Shown here piece after piece: positions 1 through 7,770 of a DNA stretch of 64,000 nucleotides; the first letter of the stretch is position 1, and each line of letters begins with the position of its first letter. The notes below the pieces were generated by a model, which saw only the letters and a list, made by a program, of their open reading frames with translations, did no database searches and was not told the origin of the DNA. The position numbers and the translations under genes are program-made. This stretch comes from Halococcus hamelinensis 100A6 (GTDB taxonomy: Archaea > Halobacteriota > Halobacteria > Halobacteriales > Halococcaceae), in assembly GCF_000336675.1 (NCBI RefSeq), contig NZ_AOMB01000043.1:34201-98200 (forward strand), in the 5' to 3' direction.

Positions 1-163
1 GCGAAGCTCCGCGAGGTCCAAAAGAGTCGGAGACTCTTTTGACGATCACGAGAGAGCTTTGCTCTCTCGAACGACCACGAGGCGAACGGCGACCGCAGGA
101 AGCCGTGAGCGAAGTGAACCGTGAGCGGGAGCGAGCCGAGATCGCGGTTGCGGGACGCGATTC
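1..163. other. Non-coding, hairpin-rich spacer
   Basis: I see no credible gene here. The stretch is built from short perfect hairpins, for example 20-40 (arms AAAAGAGT/ACTCTTTT around CGGAG) and 50-68 (GAGAGAG/CTCTCTC), followed by low-complexity GCGAGCGAA-type sequence. The open frames crossing it have no recognisable protein character. Confidence 0.6.
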
Positions 164-393
164 CTGGCGGATGAAGGGCGAGCGAACGCCGAAGGCGTGA
201 GCGAGGGCTTCGGCGGTGCTGTGCGGGGCGGTTGCGGAGTTGTTCGCGGAGGTGGTCGGTGATCTCACCGCGAGCGAACGGAGTGAGCGAGCGGGCCGAG
301 GAACCCCTGAAAGGGGTGACGACGGCTTTTGATCCACATTTTGCCAGCGAGTGAGCGAGCATCGCGAGCGAACGAGCGCAGCAAAAGGTGGGT
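164..393. repeat. Left arm of a large inverted repeat around the SRP RNA gene
   Basis: Four blocks of this arm occur in reverse complement, in mirrored order, on the other side of the SRP RNA gene. 164-180 matches 1201-1217 (17/17). 245-295 matches 1087-1137 (50/51 by eye). 326-344 matches 873-891 (19/19). 381-393 matches 765-777 (13/13). The order is fully nested, so the two sides can fold on each other with the SRP RNA in the loop. The intervening sequence differs in length between arms. Confidence 0.85.
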
Positions 394-395
394 TT

Positions 396-410
396 CGAAA
401 GGTCCTTATG
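396..410 (+). promoter_or_regulatory. Archaeal promoter of the SRP RNA gene (BRE/TATA)
   Basis: A BRE-like CGAAA (396-400) is followed by a CTTATG TATA element (405-410). The element lies about 24 nt upstream of 434, the usual haloarchaeal TATA-to-start spacing, and it supports the 5' end chosen for the RNA. Confidence 0.5.
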
Positions 411-433
411 GGCGACTCGGCTACCCTGAGATC

Positions 434-739
434 GGACTAGGCCGGGCAGTTAGGCCCTGCTCGCAACCCGCACTACGGTCTTCAGCGGGGGCCGAACCCC
501 GGGTGCGTCCGCGCCGACCGGCGCGGGCCCCGCAAGCCAACGTCGAAGCCTCGTCCGTCGGGGGCGGCGGTCCGCGGCTGTTCGTCTGCAGGGACGACCC
601 GCCGCGGTTAATCGGCGGCAGCCCGTCAGGCACGGAAGTGAGCAGCGGACCGCCGGACAGCCGTCGCTCGCCGGATCGCGGGGTGGAGGAGGCACGCGGG
701 CTTCCCCGCGCCGGAACGCCGGGCAATCCCGGGCCGTCC
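434..739 (+). ncRNA. ffs: Archaeal signal recognition particle 7S RNA
   Basis: This is the RNA scaffold of SRP, which binds SRP54 and SRP19 and delivers nascent membrane proteins to SecYEG. The S-domain helix 8 hairpin is clear at 631-640: stem CAC/GTG closed by a GGAA tetraloop, flanked by GTCAGG and AGCAGC as in the conserved SRP54-binding site. The Alu-domain end carries GGCCGGGCAGTTAGGCC near 440-456. The first bases (GGAC, 434) pair with the last (GTCC, 736-739). The length of about 306 nt fits haloarchaeal 7S RNA. The ends are approximate. The gene sits between two arms of an inverted repeat. Confidence 0.9.
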
Positions 740-764
740 ACTTCCACATACCCACCTTCTACAT

Positions 765-1217
765 ACCCACCTTTTGCTACGCTCAGTCGCTACGCTCACG
801 GCTCACTTCGTTCCCCGTTCGCAGCCGAGGTTCTCCCTTCAGTCGAACCTCGCGCCGCTCGCTCCTTCACTCGCAAAATGTGGATCAAAAGCGCGTCGGG
901 TTCCCACCGGAAGAGCGAGGCTCTCCCGTGCTGCTCGAAAACGCTCCGCGTTTTCGGCAGTGCAAGAACCCGGAGAGTTCTTGCTTGCAATCAGAACACT
1001 CCGCGTTCTGATCACATCGCGAAACGCCTCCGGCGTTTCGAGCGATCTCGCTCGCTCCGCTCGCGAGAACGATGGTCACCCTCGCGCCCGCTCGCTCACT
1101 GCGTTCGCTCGCGGTGAGATCACCGACCACCTCCGCGACCGCAACCGCACAGCACCGCCTCCGCCGAAGCCCTCAGCCCACTCACTCCGTTCGTGGGCTT
1201 CGCCCTTCATCCGCCAG
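765..1217. repeat. Right arm of the inverted repeat around the SRP RNA gene
   Basis: Mirror partner of 164-393 (the blocks are listed there). It is about twice as long as the left arm because a run of short hairpins lies between the 873-891 and 1087-1137 blocks. The innermost block is partly duplicated: ACATACCCACCTT occurs at 746-758 and again at 761-773. Confidence 0.8.
937..1053. repeat. String of short CTCCG-loop hairpins
   Basis: Four near-perfect hairpins follow one another at 937-955, 963-983, 992-1010 and 1020-1040, with a short palindrome at 1040-1053. Each has 7-8 bp arms of different sequence, but all share CTCCG or its complement CGGAG at the tip. The same design is seen at 20-40. 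No coding function is evident. Confidence 0.7.
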
Positions 1218-1232
1218 GCCTGCACCGCCCGG

Positions 1233-1643
1233 CTACACCAGTCCAAGCGTGCGGGCGTACCACACTCCACTCGCGGGGATCACCAGCGAACACAGCGCCA
1301 GCACCCAGCGGTGATATTCGAGGGCGGAGTCGGTCGAGAGCTGAAAGACGACGGCCTCCGGGACCGTAAGCGCCCAGACCAACGAGACGAGCGCGACCAC
1401 GATACCGAAGACGAGGGTCACGCCAGCGGCGGTCGCGGGGTCGGTCCGACCGGCCCGACCGGCGGCGAAGACGACGACGGCGACGACGGCGAAGAGCCCG
1501 CCGACGAGCGGGGATATCGCGCCGGTGGCGTAGTAGGTGCCGGCGGCTCCCGCCTCGGTGGTGAGATACGGTACGACGAGCGCGACCAGCACCGCGAGAC
1601 AGCCGACGATGCCGACGACCGGGGCGACCCGCGAGGCGTTCAT
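1233..1643 (-). CDS. Small four-helix membrane protein, haloarchaeal, function unknown
   Basis: A 136-residue protein starting MNASRVAP. The frame stays open further upstream, but that extension has no hydrophobic or conserved character and runs into the neighbouring divergent gene, so this ATG is preferred. Four hydrophobic segments are visible, roughly residues 6-24, 36-58, 68-92 and 115-132, with short polar loops. It resembles a family of short conserved haloarchaeal membrane proteins without assigned function (possibly DUF7548, not certain). No catalytic motif is seen. It ends beside the SRP RNA repeat region and is divergent from the coiled-coil gene at 1731. Confidence 0.65.
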   Translation of the reverse strand: MNASRVAPVVGIVGCLAVLVALVVPYLTTEAGAAGTYYATGAISPLVGGLFAVVAVVVFAAGRAGRTDPATAAGVTLVFGIVVALVSLVWALTVPEAVVFQLSTDSALEYHRWVLALCSLVIPASGVWYARTLGLV

Positions 1644-1730
1644 GGGCTCGATTCCGGTGGGCGGCGTCTTAATCGGCGCGTTCGGCGGGCGAACACAAAA
1701 GCCAGGTAACTCCGTCCCAAGGGAGCGGGT

Positions 1731-2066
1731 ATGGGACTCGGAAACACCGCGAAGAAACTCCAGCGTGTGGCCGACATGGCCGAGACGCTCTATCAGAAGA
1801 TCGACGAACTCCGGAGCCAGGTCAACGAGGTCAGAGAGCACGTCGAGGCCACGAGCCAGCGCGTCGAACGGATCGAACGCGACCTCGACGACCAGCGTGC
1901 GGTGCTCGACGCGCTGGCACGCGAACAGGGGATCGACGTCGACGCGGCCGCGGCCTCGGCCGCGATCGAGGAGGCCGAACCCGGGAAGACGGTGGCCGAC
2001 GCCGAAGCGACGGACGGCACGGCCGACGACGCGCCGAGCGCCGACGACACCGCGGCCGCCGAGTAG
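1731..2066 (+). CDS. DUF5798-type coiled-coil protein
   Basis: 111 residues starting MGLGNTAKKLQ. Residues 5-70 form a continuous charged helix with heptad spacing, expected to be a coiled coil. The tail (about 75-111) is an Ala/Asp/Glu-rich disordered acidic segment typical of haloarchaeal proteins. The N-terminus matches the haloarchaeal DUF5798 family as I know it, which has no assigned function. The gene is convergent with the CoA-binding protein gene at 2073-2480, only 6 nt away. Confidence 0.8.
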   Translation: MGLGNTAKKLQRVADMAETLYQKIDELRSQVNEVREHVEATSQRVERIERDLDDQRAVLDALAREQGIDVDAAAASAAIEEAEPGKTVADAEATDGTADDAPSADDTAAAE

Positions 2067-2072
2067 TGCTCC

Positions 2073-2480
2073 CTACCCGAGCCGCTGGTGTTCGACCTTC
2101 ATGCACTTGTCCTCGACCACCTGCCGACCCGCGTCCTCGGCGCGCTGGGTCGCCTCGGGGTCGCGGATGCCGAGCTGGGTCCAGATGACGTCCGCGTCGT
2201 CGCGGTCGAGCGCGTCGTCGACGATCCCGCTCACCTCGTCGCTCGGGCGAAACACGTTCACGATGTCGATCTCCGCCTCGACGTCGGCGAGCGAGTCGTA
2301 GGCCCGACGGTCGAATACCTCGTCGGCGGTTGGATTGACGGGGACCACGTCGTAGCCGTGGTCGAGGAGATACCGCGGGATCTCGTGGGCGTCCTTGCCG
2401 GGTGTCGACGAGCAGCCGACGACCGCCACGGTATCGAGGTCGAGGATCGCCGCGAGTTCGTCGTCGTCCGTGATTGGCAT
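2073..2480 (-). CDS. CoA-binding domain protein (YccU type)
   Basis: 135 residues with a Rossmann-like CoA-binding fold. The N-terminal nucleotide-binding turn is VAVVGCSSTPGKDAHE (about 18-33). It is followed by VVPVNPTADEV, the FRP segment near residue 77 and the GIRD segment near residue 104 that mark this family. Members resemble the CoA-binding domain of succinyl-CoA ligase but stand alone, and their physiological role is not established. The length is normal. Confidence 0.85.
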   Translation of the reverse strand: MPITDDDELAAILDLDTVAVVGCSSTPGKDAHEIPRYLLDHGYDVVPVNPTADEVFDRRAYDSLADVEAEIDIVNVFRPSDEVSGIVDDALDRDDADVIWTQLGIRDPEATQRAEDAGRQVVEDKCMKVEHQRLG

Positions 2481-2515
2481 ACCCCTTCTACGTCGGGCGA
2501 CGACAAAAAGATCCC

Positions 2516-3355
2516 CTACAACGCCACCGCGAGCCGGCCGACCACGAACGCGCCGCCCGCGAGGAACATCGCGTAGCTCAGCCGCTCTTGACCCGTCGTC
2601 GGGTCGGTGAAACTGTTGACGGCGGCGATAGCCATCACGAGGTCCGCGACCGCGACCACCGCGAGGTAGGGCCAGCCGAGGGTCCCCTGGAGGTAGGGAA
2701 GCGGGCTGGCGAGGAGCGCGACCGCGAGGAGCACGGTGGCACTCCAGAGCGCGGGCCGCTCGCCCACCGCGATCGGGAGGGTGTTGAGCCCCTCGCGCCG
2801 GTCGCCCGCGACGTCCTCGACGTCCTTGATTATCTCGCGGGCGACCGTCGAGAGCGCCGCGAGCGCGAACAGTACGACGACCGCGCTCGTGATCCGCCCC
2901 ACCGCCGCCGCGCCGAACAGGAAGGTGCTCCCACCGAGGTAGCCGACGACGACGTTGCCGACACCGGGGAGTCCCTTGAAGAACTCCGTGTACGCCACGA
3001 GCGCGACGAGGTTGACGACCGCGATGGCGATGGCGAGCGGCGGGAGGGTGAGCGCGAGGACGACCGCCCCGACGAACAGGAGGAGGCTGAATCCGAGCGC
3101 TTCGCGGGCCGTGACCGCACCGCGGGGGATCGGCCGATCGGGCTGGTTGATCCGGTCGATCTCCCGGTCGAAGTAATCGTTGATGGTGTTGCCCGCGGCG
3201 GTGGCGAGCACGGTCGCGCCGGCCGCCGCCCCGACCGCCCCCCAGGGTCCGAGCCCGCTCGCGACGAACGCGCCGACGAACGTCAGCGCGCCCGCCGCGA
3301 TGGCGTTGATCGGACGCGTGATCTCGACGAAGCCACGAACCCGCTCGCCGGTCAT
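2516..3355 (-). CDS. ubiA: UbiA-family geranylgeranylglyceryl phosphate geranylgeranyltransferase (DGGGP synthase)
   Basis: 279-residue membrane prenyltransferase, predicted to add the second geranylgeranyl chain to GGGP in archaeal ether-lipid synthesis. Both Asp-rich motifs of the superfamily are present: NTINDYFDREIDRIN near residue 60 and KDVEDVAGDRREG near residue 180. About eight hydrophobic helices surround them. The ATG at 3355 is chosen because a TATA element (GTTTATT, 3379-3385) lies 24 nt upstream, which suggests a leaderless transcript. The gene is divergent from tRNA-Arg. Other archaeal UbiA enzymes, such as menaquinone MenA, are alternatives, but length and motifs favour DGGGP synthase. 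Confidence 0.82.
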   Translation of the reverse strand: MTGERVRGFVEITRPINAIAAGALTFVGAFVASGLGPWGAVGAAAGATVLATAAGNTINDYFDREIDRINQPDRPIPRGAVTAREALGFSLLLFVGAVVLALTLPPLAIAIAVVNLVALVAYTEFFKGLPGVGNVVVGYLGGSTFLFGAAAVGRITSAVVVLFALAALSTVAREIIKDVEDVAGDRREGLNTLPIAVGERPALWSATVLLAVALLASPLPYLQGTLGWPYLAVVAVADLVMAIAAVNSFTDPTTGQERLSYAMFLAGGAFVVGRLAVAL

Positions 3356-3378
3356 ACGAGGGGTCCCGCCGGTGGCGG

Positions 3379-3385
3379 AATAAAC
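3379..3385 (-). promoter_or_regulatory. TATA box of the UbiA gene
   Basis: GTTTATT on the minus strand, 24 nt upstream of the ATG at 3355. The spacing implies that transcription starts at or next to the start codon. Confidence 0.5.
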
Positions 3386-3410
3386 CACCCGAAACGCGCC
3401 GACCGCGGGA

Positions 3411-3418
3411 TTTAACTA
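3411..3418 (+). promoter_or_regulatory. TATA box of tRNA-Arg
   Basis: TTTAACTA lies 24 nt before the first base of the tRNA, and GC-rich sequence surrounds it. Confidence 0.55.
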
Positions 3419-3441
3419 CGGCTCGCGGATACGGCTGGTGA

Positions 3442-3516
3442 GGGCGCTTAGCTCAGTTTGGACAGAGTACTTGGCTTCGGACCAAGCTGTCGCGGGTTCA
3501 AATCCTGCAGCGCCCA
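3442..3516 (+). tRNA. tRNA-Arg (anticodon TCG)
   Basis: 75 nt. Acceptor GGGCGCT pairs with AGCGCCC, with A as discriminator and no encoded CCA. The anticodon stem CTTGG/CCAAG closes the loop CTTCGGA, giving anticodon TCG (reads CGA and relatives). The T-arm is CGGGTTCAAATCCTG. No intron is visible. Its 3' end is duplicated downstream at 3673-3694. Confidence 0.95.
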
Positions 3517-3615
3517 TGATTCTGCAACGGTTTCACGAACGAAGTGAGTGAAACGTCGTGACGAGCGAAGCGAAGTCACGGAAAGCGGACGTGAGGAGCG
3601 AATCATGGACCGCGA

Positions 3616-3694
3616 AGGATTTGAATCCCGAGAGACGCAGCCGCGAGCGAAGCGAGCGGACCGTCTCTCTCCGGTTCAAATCCTACAGCGCCCA
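3616..3694. repeat. T-arm hairpin with duplicated tRNA-Arg 3' end
   Basis: 3673-3694 repeats the last 22 nt of the tRNA-Arg gene (3495-3516) with one mismatch, extending to the acceptor end GCGCCCA. An inverted T-arm copy (3616-3637, AGGATTTGAATCC...) faces it and pairs with 3662-3684, so the unit forms a long hairpin with a GCGAGCGAAGCGAGCG loop. It could be an attachment-site scar or a tRNA-derived repeat. A functional second tRNA is excluded because there is no D or anticodon arm. Confidence 0.8.
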
Positions 3695-3978
3695 CTCGTT
3701 CCGTGGGTCACCTCGGATTCGCCGGATGGCGTAGAGGTAGTCCGTAGATCGTACCGGCAGCCCGACCGTTGATTCGAACTTGTGACGACACGGACCCCCC
3801 ACGGTCATGCGTTCTACAAGTAACGAAGTCTTGATGATTAATGTACCGTAGCTCAACGATCGTCTCAGCCCGTGGCCCTCGTCTTCTTCCTTCGGTCTCC
3901 CGGGCTTCGCTCCGTCGAAGTGCAGCCGGACCACGCTCCGAAAGCCAGACTTTTAGCTACGGTGAGAGTACCACCGAC
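3695..3978. other. Spacer with no recognisable gene, lower GC
   Basis: It lies between the tRNA-Arg tail repeat and the winged-helix-like gene. A minus-strand frame (3683-3934, 83 codons) stays open, but its product resembles nothing I know and its codon pattern is unconvincing. A TTTTAG element near 3950 is a possible TATA box for the gene at 3979. Base composition is less GC-rich than the rest of the window. Confidence 0.4.
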
Positions 3979-4242
3979 ATGCCGGTCAGTGGACAAGATT
4001 GGGAGGAAGATGGGATGAAAAGAAACTCTATCGTCGGAAAGATCTCGCGATTCTTGGAAAACGATCATCCGAAAGCGCATAGCATCAGTGACATAATGGT
4101 GGAGTTCAAGGAGAAAAACAGCGACTTCCCCGATAGGGAGTACATCGCTGTCAGGGTCGAACTGCTTTTGAACAGTGGGGATATCGAAGCTCGATACCTG
4201 GAAGACGAGGACCGTTTCTACTACAGGTCAGCGGAGGACTAA
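3979..4242 (+). CDS. Small putative winged-helix protein, hypothetical
   Basis: 87 residues starting MPVSGQDW. A later ATG at 4015 (MKRNSIVG) would give 75 residues. The region around residues 15-80 looks like a winged helix: a basic N-terminal helix (GKISRFLEN), a central helix with SISDIMVEF, a recognition-like helix (EYIAVRVELLLNSG) and a beta-hairpin wing (EARYLEDEDRFYY). No catalytic residues are seen. Its codons use more A and T than neighbouring genes. It stands alone between two gene-poor stretches just beyond the tRNA-Arg tail repeat, a position typical of acquired DNA. DNA binding is an inference. Confidence 0.55.
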   Translation: MPVSGQDWEEDGMKRNSIVGKISRFLENDHPKAHSISDIMVEFKEKNSDFPDREYIAVRVELLLNSGDIEARYLEDEDRFYYRSAED

Positions 4243-4607
4243 CTCAAGCCGTATCCTCTTTCAGGACCATCCGTTGTGCTCTCGGAGGCCACTCGTGTGG
4301 AAGTTGACCGGACAACTCCCGGAGCTCCTCTCGGTTTCTATACGGTCGTTTAGATCCCAAGAATAAGTGTAGCGACGAGGACGTTCGCGTCGACGACCCA
4401 CGTCACCCGTGGAACCACTCCGGCTCGTCCCCAACGTGCTTCCGCACGACTTCCTCGACCCGAACGAACACGCGAAACGTATCCATCTGACCCTTTCCGA
4501 AACGGACCTGTCGTGGAGGACGAACGTCTCGGTACCGCCCGCTCGACGGGAAGTGATTCCTGCGATCATTTCGTCGGCGAAAGACTAAACGACCGTCGGG
4601 CGAACCG
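4243..4607. other. Intergenic stretch, possible gene remnant
   Basis: I find no complete gene. A minus-strand frame ending at 4403 would encode a short tail, MDTFRVFVRVEEVVRKH then VGDEPEWFHG (about 4403-4486), that reads like genuine protein but has no convincing full-length start or partner. It may be a degraded or very small gene. The APC permease promoter should lie near the right end. Confidence 0.35.
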
Positions 4608-6005
4608 GTGTTCGTGTCGGACGAATCCACGAGTGATGTTCTGCAGGGGGTCCTCTCCCGGTGGCAGCTGTTCGCCATCGGGTTCGGGGCGATCGTCGGG
4701 TGGGGTTGGATCATCCAGATGGGCTACTGGATCGACGCGGCCGGCCCGGTGGGGGCGACGCTGGCGTTCGCCGGCGGCGGCCTGCTCGTCGTGTTCGTCA
4801 GCCTCGTCTACGCGGAGCTGGTGTCGGCGATGCCGTACACGGGCGGCGAGCACCACTACAGCCTCCGGGCGTTCGGCCCGAAGGTCTCGTTCGCGTGTAG
4901 CTGGGGGCTGCTCCTCGGCTACGTGGGGGTCGTCGCCTTCCAGTCGATCGCCCTCGGGGTGGCGGTCTCGTATCTGATCCCGGGCTTTCGGATGTTCGAA
5001 CTCTGGACGATCCTCGGCCAGCCGGTCTACGGCAGCGTGGTCGCGGTCGGATTGCTCGGCGTCGTCGGCGTCACCGCCCTCAACTACCGGGGCGTCCGCC
5101 CGACCGCCCAGCTCCAGCTCGTGCTCGCGGCGGTCGTCGCGCTCGCCGGACTGGTACTCGTCACCGGCTCGCTCACGATCGCGCCGCAGGTCTCGAACCC
5201 ACCCTTCGCGGGCGTCGGCCTCGCCGGGGCTTCGGTCGTGGCGATCCAGGTACCGGGGCTGTTCGTCGGGTTCGACGTGATCCCACAGGCCGCCGAGGAG
5301 GCCGATACCTCGCCGCGCTCGCTCGCGACCGTCCTCCTGCTCACGGTGGTCGCAGTCGGCGTGTTCTACATCGTCAGCATCTGGTCGGCGGGTCAGGTCC
5401 TCCCGGCGGCCGTGCTCGGCGAGAGTCCGGTCCCCGCCGCCGCCGCGATGACCGCGGTGTTCGACGACCCGCTGGCCGGGAGGCTCATGACGATAGCGGG
5501 TATCGCCGCCCTCCTGACGAGCTGGAGCGCGTTCCTGATCGGCGCGAGTCGAGTGATCTTCGCGATGGCCGAATCGGGGATGCTCCCCAGCTCGCTCGCG
5601 ACCGTCCACCCCGAGTACAACACCCCCTCGCGCGCGGTGCTCCTCATCGGCGGGGTCACCGCGCTCGCGCCCTGGCTCGGGTCCCAGATGATATCCTCGA
5701 TCATCAACGCCAACTCGCTCGGGATCGTCTTCGCGTGGATCCTCGTCAGCGCCTCCTTCATCTACCTACGCTACGACGAACCCGAGATGGACCGGCCGTT
5801 CGAGCTCCCCGTCGGCTATCTGTTCGGCGGCCTCGCGCTCGTCGGGTCGGTCGCCTTCTTCGCGCTCTACCTCCCGGGCGCACCCTCCGCGCTGGTCTGG
5901 CCGAAGGACTGGGCGATCGTGCTGGTCTGGGCCATCTTCGGGGTCGTTCTCTACTCGATCTCGCGCGCCTCGACCGACGCGCCCGTCCGCGAGGAGACCA
6001 ACTGA
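4608..6005 (+). CDS. APC-superfamily amino acid/polyamine permease
   Basis: 465 residues from a GTG start. About twelve hydrophobic helices fill the protein, with the APC hallmark first helix (AIGFGAIVGWGW, about 22-33) and a loop containing YTGGEHHY near residue 83. This is a cation- or proton-coupled importer family. The substrate cannot be read from sequence. It has no operon partner: upstream is a gene-poor spacer and downstream a convergent gene (arcS). Length is normal for the family. Confidence 0.8.
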   Translation: MFVSDESTSDVLQGVLSRWQLFAIGFGAIVGWGWIIQMGYWIDAAGPVGATLAFAGGGLLVVFVSLVYAELVSAMPYTGGEHHYSLRAFGPKVSFACSWGLLLGYVGVVAFQSIALGVAVSYLIPGFRMFELWTILGQPVYGSVVAVGLLGVVGVTALNYRGVRPTAQLQLVLAAVVALAGLVLVTGSLTIAPQVSNPPFAGVGLAGASVVAIQVPGLFVGFDVIPQAAEEADTSPRSLATVLLLTVVAVGVFYIVSIWSAGQVLPAAVLGESPVPAAAAMTAVFDDPLAGRLMTIAGIAALLTSWSAFLIGASRVIFAMAESGMLPSSLATVHPEYNTPSRAVLLIGGVTALAPWLGSQMISSIINANSLGIVFAWILVSASFIYLRYDEPEMDRPFELPVGYLFGGLALVGSVAFFALYLPGAPSALVWPKDWAIVLVWAIFGVVLYSISRASTDAPVREETN

Positions 6006-6027
6006 CCGGCGGCGGACGCGAGCCGCG

Positions 6028-7770
6028 TCAGCGCTCCTCGACGTGGCGCACCTCGACGGCGATCCCGCGCGTGCTCTCGGTCATCTCGGGGCCGCTCATC
6101 TCGGCGCGCCCGACCGCGAACGCCTTCGGCCCCGAGACCACGACCTCGTCGCCGACGCGGATCCCGTCGGTGGCGTCGACGATCCCCGGCGCGAGCACGC
6201 TGCCGTGGGGGACGAAGCCGTCGATCTCGACGGTTCTCGTCTCGACCTCGCTCTCGACCCACCGGCGGCCACCGGCGAGCGTGAGCGCGAGCACCCCGTA
6301 CTGGGGCACCATCGTGGCGAGGTGCTCGTCCTCGCTGACGCGGAGCTTCGGGTAGCGCCCCTCGGTGGTGATCTCCCCGAACAGCGCATCGCCCGCCCCC
6401 GCACCGAACTGGTAGTCGGCGAGCGCGCGCACGGTGTTGTGCTCGCGTTCGCGTTTGCCGAACTTCGGCTCGCCGTCGAGCGCGTTCGCGAGGTTCGAGA
6501 GCGAATCGGCCGTGGTGGGATGGGCTTCGACGGTGTACTCGAACTCGGTGTCCAGGGAGTCCTCGACCCGCTCGGTGATCGCCCGGTAGTCGTCGGGGAC
6601 GTGGGCGATGACACGGGGGTACTCGTTGCGTTCGAGGTAGGCTTCGAGGACCGACGTCACGAACTCGACCTCGCCCGCGGTCCACTCCCCTGTCACCACC
6701 GAATCGTAGTGCTGGGCGGGGTAGGTGGTTTCGAGCTCTTGCGGGACGACCCCGATGGGCGAGGTCATCGAGACGGTGTGGGCACGGAACCCCGTCGCGT
6801 CGTGGAACTGGCCGTGGCTCTGGGATTCGCTGTAGGGTTTCGTCGCCGAGCACGGCACGAGAACGAGGGGGTTCGAGAAGCGATTTCGGTAGCGGGTCGT
6901 CACCCGGTCGGCGAAGCGCTGGATCTCGACCCGTCGGAGGCTCTCCTCCGAGGCCGCCAGCAGGTCAGCACGGCGGATCACCGGCGTACGCTCTTCGAGG
7001 TAGGCGTACTGCTGGTCGAGACGCCTGAACGCGGCGGTGAGCCACGCCGCGTGGCGCGCCTGACCCTCCAGGTAATCCCGGAGTCGGCCCCGCCGGATCC
7101 GCTCGCGAACCACCCCGAGTTCGGCCTGGAGCGCGTTAACGTTGTGTGCGGCACAGTCAGCTTGGTCGAACTCGTCCCTCGGTCCCCGACACGCCGGACA
7201 GGCGCACGGGAGTTCGGTGAGGTCTTCGAGGAAGTGCTCGCCCTCGCGGGTGAGGTACTTGCCTTCGGTCCCTTTCACCTCGGCGCGCGCGGTGTCGAGG
7301 AGGTCGACACCCGTGTAGGCCAACAATGCGGCGTTCGCGGGCGTCGCCACCCCCGAGAAGTAGAGCGCCGTGTCGGCGGGGGTCGCGTCCTTCACCCCGA
7401 CGATCCCTTCGACGAAGGCCCGTGCGTGGCCGACGAGACCGGGTGCGTCCGAGAGGACGTAGGCGTCGGTGCCGCGGTCGCTCGCGGTCGTCGTCGAGAC
7501 CACCGCGGCGCTCGGACCGTCGACGTCGGTCGGGTCCGTATCGAAGGCCGTCTCGACCTCCTCGGGGGTGCCCGCCGGGGCCGCCCGGTGGGGGAGCACC
7601 GTCAGCTCGCTCGGGTCGCCCTCGGGGGCGTCGCGTTCCGTGGACCAGAGGCTCCCCGCATCCGCCACGATTTCGTCACAGAGCGCGGGCGTCGTCAGCG
7701 ACTCGGTGAGCCGGAGTTCGCCGATCCGGGCCGCGCCGTCGCGCTCGTGAACCTCGAAGAACTCCGTCAT
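6028..7770 (-). CDS. arcS: Archaeosine synthase (ArcS)
   Basis: 580 residues. It carries out the second archaeosine step, acting on preQ0 at position 15 of tRNA (with the RaSEA partner in many archaea). The N-terminal half is a degenerate TGT-like barrel. CACPACRGP (about residue 160) keeps the Cys-rich site. The central ArcS core carries [13 protein letters not shown] near residue 270, the DUF5591 signature. The C-terminal roughly 75 residues form a PUA RNA-binding domain. The start is set by an ATGA overlap with tgtA, so the two are translated as a unit. The frame stays open upstream through tgtA, but that is antisense-like shadow. Confidence 0.92.
   Translation of the reverse strand: MTEFFEVHERDGAARIGELRLTESLTTPALCDEIVADAGSLWSTERDAPEGDPSELTVLPHRAAPAGTPEEVETAFDTDPTDVDGPSAAVVSTTTASDRGTDAYVLSDAPGLVGHARAFVEGIVGVKDATPADTALYFSGVATPANAALLAYTGVDLLDTARAEVKGTEGKYLTREGEHFLEDLTELPCACPACRGPRDEFDQADCAAHNVNALQAELGVVRERIRRGRLRDYLEGQARHAAWLTAAFRRLDQQYAYLEERTPVIRRADLLAASEESLRRVEIQRFADRVTTRYRNRFSNPLVLVPCSATKPYSESQSHGQFHDATGFRAHTVSMTSPIGVVPQELETTYPAQHYDSVVTGEWTAGEVEFVTSVLEAYLERNEYPRVIAHVPDDYRAITERVEDSLDTEFEYTVEAHPTTADSLSNLANALDGEPKFGKREREHNTVRALADYQFGAGAGDALFGEITTEGRYPKLRVSEDEHLATMVPQYGVLALTLAGGRRWVESEVETRTVEIDGFVPHGSVLAPGIVDATDGIRVGDEVVVSGPKAFAVGRAEMSGPEMTESTRGIAVEVRHVEER

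Noticed and set aside
329-1117. Long open frames over the SRP RNA and its repeats
   Set aside because: The product is Arg/Ser/Pro-rich with no domain, and a 7S RNA with conserved helix 8 occupies the same bases.
3673-3694. A second tRNA-Arg gene
   Set aside because: Only the T-arm and acceptor end are present; no D-arm or anticodon arm precedes it.
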